This document shows positions 61,339 to 64,000 of a DNA stretch of 64,000 nucleotides, piece by piece. The stretch comes from Melastoma dodecandrum. Taxonomy: Eukaryota > Streptophyta > Magnoliopsida > Myrtales > Melastomataceae. The stretch covers positions 4,712,001-4,776,000 of the forward strand of contig JARUPY010000087.1 in assembly GCA_029817715.1 (NCBI GenBank). The letters are read 5' to 3'. Below the pieces are notes generated by a model that did not search any database, was not told where the DNA came from, and saw only the letters and a list, made by a program, of their open reading frames with translations. Position 1 is the first letter of the stretch; each line of letters starts with the position of its first letter. The translations under genes and the position numbers were made by a program.

Positions 61339-62280
61339 TCACGCGATGGTATCGCACGTGGAAGTCCTGGGATTCCACATCGCGGGAAGCAAGTACTTCC
61401 TGCCGTTGATCCCGTTCGCGTTGTAGCTGGCTCCGGTGGTCTTGTCCACGAGCACTGCTCCGGGGTACCCCGGGTATGCCCCCTTCCCGAATATCCCCGT
61501 GCACACGCTCACCGCCTCCAGGGGAGCACCCGCTGATCCCTGGAAGTAGCCATTGCCAAAGGGGTTCGTGATGGTCCCTGCCAGGACAGTTGCCAAGTTG
61601 ATGATCATCCCATCAATCCCAACATCACCATTGGGCGCCACCAATGGAGGGCTCTGAGGGCCATATATTGGTTGGTGGAAGGGCCATGCGCACTGGCCAG
61701 GACACTGGCTGGCGGAGTTCCCGACCCAGGCGTACGCAAACCGTCCCTTGACCCCCACGGCAGCAGAGGATGTGTGAGTCCCGCACCTGTTCATGCAGAA
61801 ACCATCCACGGCCACATCATCAGAGGTCAGCAGTAGATCGACGACTGCCCCACCGTTCCTCGAGGTGCTGCCAGCCTTGGAGGCAAGGATGGGCATCTGA
61901 GGAGACTTGAGGAGCTTCCCAAGGGAGTAGTTCTCGTCAAGGACTTGGCTTCCCAGGTCAAGAGTGGAAGGGCCTCCCTTGTAGTACTGGGTGGTCCACC
62001 ACCAGGATGAGACGGAGGGGGAGGGAGCTTGAGGGGAGTTGAGCGACTGAAGGAAGTCGAGAACGATGGAACGCTGGGTTGGGGTGAACTTTCCGTACCA
62101 AAGGAGATTAAGGGTGACGTTGCCCTTGAGGAGGGGACCATTGTGGTAGTCGAGGACAAGGGGCTGCTGCTGCACGAGGCTGGAAAGCTTTCGGGAAGTG
62201 GGTGAGGAAGGAGAGACAAGGAAGAACATCAAGATGAGCAGGAGGAAGGGGGAGGAAGAATCTCTGAAGAACTTCCACAT
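61339..62280 (-). CDS. EXORDIUM-like / phosphate-induced protein 1 (PHI-1) family secreted protein
   Basis: This is a single-exon minus-strand gene of 313 residues. The N terminus has a hydrophobic signal segment (SPFLLLILMFFLVSP, residues 10-24), so the product enters the secretory path and probably the cell wall. LVLDYHNGPLLKGNVTLNLL and WYGKFTPTQRSIVLDF are the hallmark opening of the phosphate-induced protein 1 domain, which fills the rest of the chain. Further family blocks are GFCMNRCGTH, YAWVGNSASQCPGQCAWPFH and GYFQGSAGAPLEAVSVCTG. The Cys pattern is kept. EXORDIUM proteins promote brassinosteroid- and carbon-dependent growth by an unknown mechanism. The ATG at 62278-62280 starts the signal peptide. 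A TATA box lies 60 bases upstream. Confidence 0.93.
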   Translation of the reverse strand: MWKFFRDSSSPFLLLILMFFLVSPSSPTSRKLSSLVQQQPLVLDYHNGPLLKGNVTLNLLWYGKFTPTQRSIVLDFLQSLNSPQAPSPSVSSWWWTTQYYKGGPSTLDLGSQVLDENYSLGKLLKSPQMPILASKAGSTSRNGGAVVDLLLTSDDVAVDGFCMNRCGTHTSSAAVGVKGRFAYAWVGNSASQCPGQCAWPFHQPIYGPQSPPLVAPNGDVGIDGMIINLATVLAGTITNPFGNGYFQGSAGAPLEAVSVCTGIFGKGAYPGYPGAVLVDKTTGASYNANGINGRKYLLPAMWNPRTSTCDTIA

Positions 62281-62339
62281 TTTTGTTATTTTGGTAGGTG
62301 GCGGTGGTGGTGTGAAATTTGAAGGGAGTAGTGTGTGTT

Positions 62340-62346
62340 TTTTATA
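62340..62346 (-). promoter_or_regulatory. TATA box of the EXORDIUM-like gene
   Basis: The minus strand reads CCTATAAAAAAC, with TATAAAA at 62346-62340, sixty bases before the ATG. The short leader is CA- and CCACC-rich. Confidence 0.65.
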
Positions 62347-63942
62347 GGCGAATGACAGCAGGACTGCGCATGTTTGGGATAAGCGAGTTGTGAAAGTGGT
62401 TGTCTTGTTTCCCAAAATATTTTCCCCGTCGAACTTTATTTTGGAACATAAGCTTATGAGCTCCCACCCACACATGTCTAATAAAACTACTTCAGCAACA
62501 TTACTTAAAAGAGTTGTAAACCATGATACTAGTTAGTTTAACCCAAACCTGATTAATACTGTTCTAACAGTGACGGTGTATCTTAAAATTCCTTGCGAGG
62601 AGGCATGTTATGCCCATTCTCTACCTGAGCTTTCAACCCCTGACGTCGGCTGCTTCGGATCATAGCTGTGCACTTGCATTAAAGATCGCGGGGCACGTTG
62701 GCCTCGTTCTTATCCGCACGTTTCAACAGCAAGGACGTTTCGGCAAGCGGGCGTACTACTCCCACGTTTCATTCTTTTCGTTTTAATATGACGATCGACT
62801 AGGGTTTTGAAGCTACCAGCTCATGGCGGCCTCTGCTGCCTGAATTCGATCTCCCCTCCTCGAGGACCTTCGAATTTATTTGCTGATGAACAAGTTGTGG
62901 GTCTAGGTCCCCCGTTCAATTATGTTCATCAAAAATTTGAGATAAAGTATATGTCATGTAAAAATATCGCACACGTACACGTCGAAACTTCTTCTTGCCT
63001 ACTCTTAGTTTGACAATCCACACGATTTTGGGGTCCCCCAGCCTAAGGACAGATCACAAGGAGGGTACGTGATTCGATCGAAATATCACAACTTGTGGAA
63101 TGTCTGAGTTGGTTTGGATAGGAACGGGGGCGGCATTTCTATCATGCAATTCAAAAAATATGTGCATATATGCCGACGTTACAAAACTACAAGGTTGGAC
63201 TTAAACCGTCTCTCCCATCAACTTATCAATAATTATTAATTAAAACCTGGTTTCGTACGTGTTGGTCATTGTTAGTATTGTTCACTTCGTAAGTAACTGT
63301 GGACAAGTCGGATCTAAACACGTTGGAAATTTCTGGCAGTATGAGCAATCGGTGCTCGGAGGTTCGTTGAAATGTGTGGTCGCCGTATGAATGAAGAAAG
63401 AGAGGGAGAAGGCAGAAGACAAACACCCTTAAGCGGAAATACTTACAATATGTCCGTCTGTAGAGAGGTTTCCTAGCTCGCCCAGTTGATTGTTGCTTGA
63501 TAACCTCTTTGACCCTTGTCACCTGGTAGCCATGTCACTTGGTTACTGCTTCGCCTGCCAGCCTTCGCCTGTGTGTTTCCACAACTACCTCCTTACTGGG
63601 TTTCTCGTATTTTGAGTCTGTATTCTGAACCGTTAATCCATAGATAATACTGAGATCTGTGGCCCAGAATTTCTCTTGCTAAACATTTATATGTAACTCT
63701 TATTTTCGTTTCATATAGCTCATATTTTCTTACTTGGTTCATTGTTGTTATATGTAGCCAACATTCATTTCCAAAAGCAATTTTTTAAAATTTTGTAGGA
63801 ATTTGAATTGCGCTTGTGGAATATATTTTCGAAGTAAATAATTAGAAAAATAGTTTAAAGATGGTTTACGGGTTTTCTGCATTTATGAAGAAGTGAGAAA
63901 ATATTTTGCACTATGCATTAATGAAGAAGATGGACACATAAG
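62347..63942. other. Intergenic, no gene recognised
   Basis: Short frames at 62807-63013 (plus) and 63226-63522 (minus) have no recognisable domain. Nothing else is supported. Confidence 0.35.
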
Positions 63943-64000
63943 TGTAATACCTCAAATTTACATGCGGGCCACAAGCAATGATTCACAAACAATAATAAAC
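63943..64000 (+). mobile_element. Start of a third family-B Tat-like LTR, cut by the window edge
   Basis: TGTAATACCTCAAATTTACA followed by GCGGGCCACAAG is close to the left border at 21416 (TGTAATACCTCAAATTATAC, then AGGCCACTA). Only 58 bases are inside the window, so identity rests on this border match. Confidence 0.45.

Overview
This is nuclear DNA from a flowering plant. The evidence is short GT-AG introns, a 249-residue ribosomal protein eS6 gene driven by a telo-box and site II promoter, plant-only families (HD-Zip I, ATL RING-H2, class III peroxidase, EXORDIUM, ZF-HD, B3), an Athila-type LTR retrotransposon and Mutator-like elements. Some coding exons (HD-Zip, EXORDIUM, ATL) are GC-rich in AT-rich surroundings, which would fit a monocot or an early-diverging angiosperm. 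The species cannot be fixed from the sequence.

Layout. 0-4.3 kb: two remnants of one minus-strand gene (C-terminal exons 411-994, frameshifted N-terminal exon 3941-4256), separated by retroelement sequence. 5.0-5.8 kb: an inverted-repeat element. 7.75-8.4 kb: a two-exon PHD-finger gene. 9.4-12 kb: AT-rich repeats and a possible hAT-like remnant. 12.8-13.5 kb: a ZF-HD homeobox gene broken by three one-base frameshifts and a lost start. 14.2-15.1 kb: a complete non-autonomous Mutator-like element with a perfect 9-bp target duplication. 16.9-18.2 kb: an intact six-exon FSH-type serine hydrolase. 18.7-21.4 kb: a protein-kinase fragment and unassigned exon-like pieces. 21.4-26.7 kb: retroelement LTR sequence. 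28.4-29.6 kb: an intact four-exon class III peroxidase. 31.6 kb: a 262-bp MITE. 33.0-43.0 kb: a 10-kb Athila element with two LTRs, 5-bp target duplications, a deleted reverse-transcriptase core, an open integrase and an open extra reading frame. 43.9-44.9 kb: an ATL RING-H2 ubiquitin ligase. 45.9-48.0 kb: an inverted LTR copy of the family seen at 21-24 kb. 48.8-50.3 kb: a coiled-coil protein gene. 54.0-55.2 kb: an HD-Zip I transcription factor. 56.8-57.4 kb: a 14-3-3 pseudogene. 57.9-60.6 kb: a divergent pair, a B3-domain gene and RPS6. 61.3-62.3 kb: an EXORDIUM-like gene. Another LTR starts at 63.9 kb and leaves the window.

The intact genes are typical single plant genes with no shared pathway or operon logic. 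The 48-62 kb part is gene-dense, while 0-48 kb is dominated by transposons with broken genes between them. No wholly new system was recognised. The least expected structures are a 62-bp tandem array of 12-bp palindromes inside the Athila element, a probable GC-AG intron and a stop-free 78-nt intron in the peroxidase, and a Pol III-like promoter motif pair near 57.5 kb.
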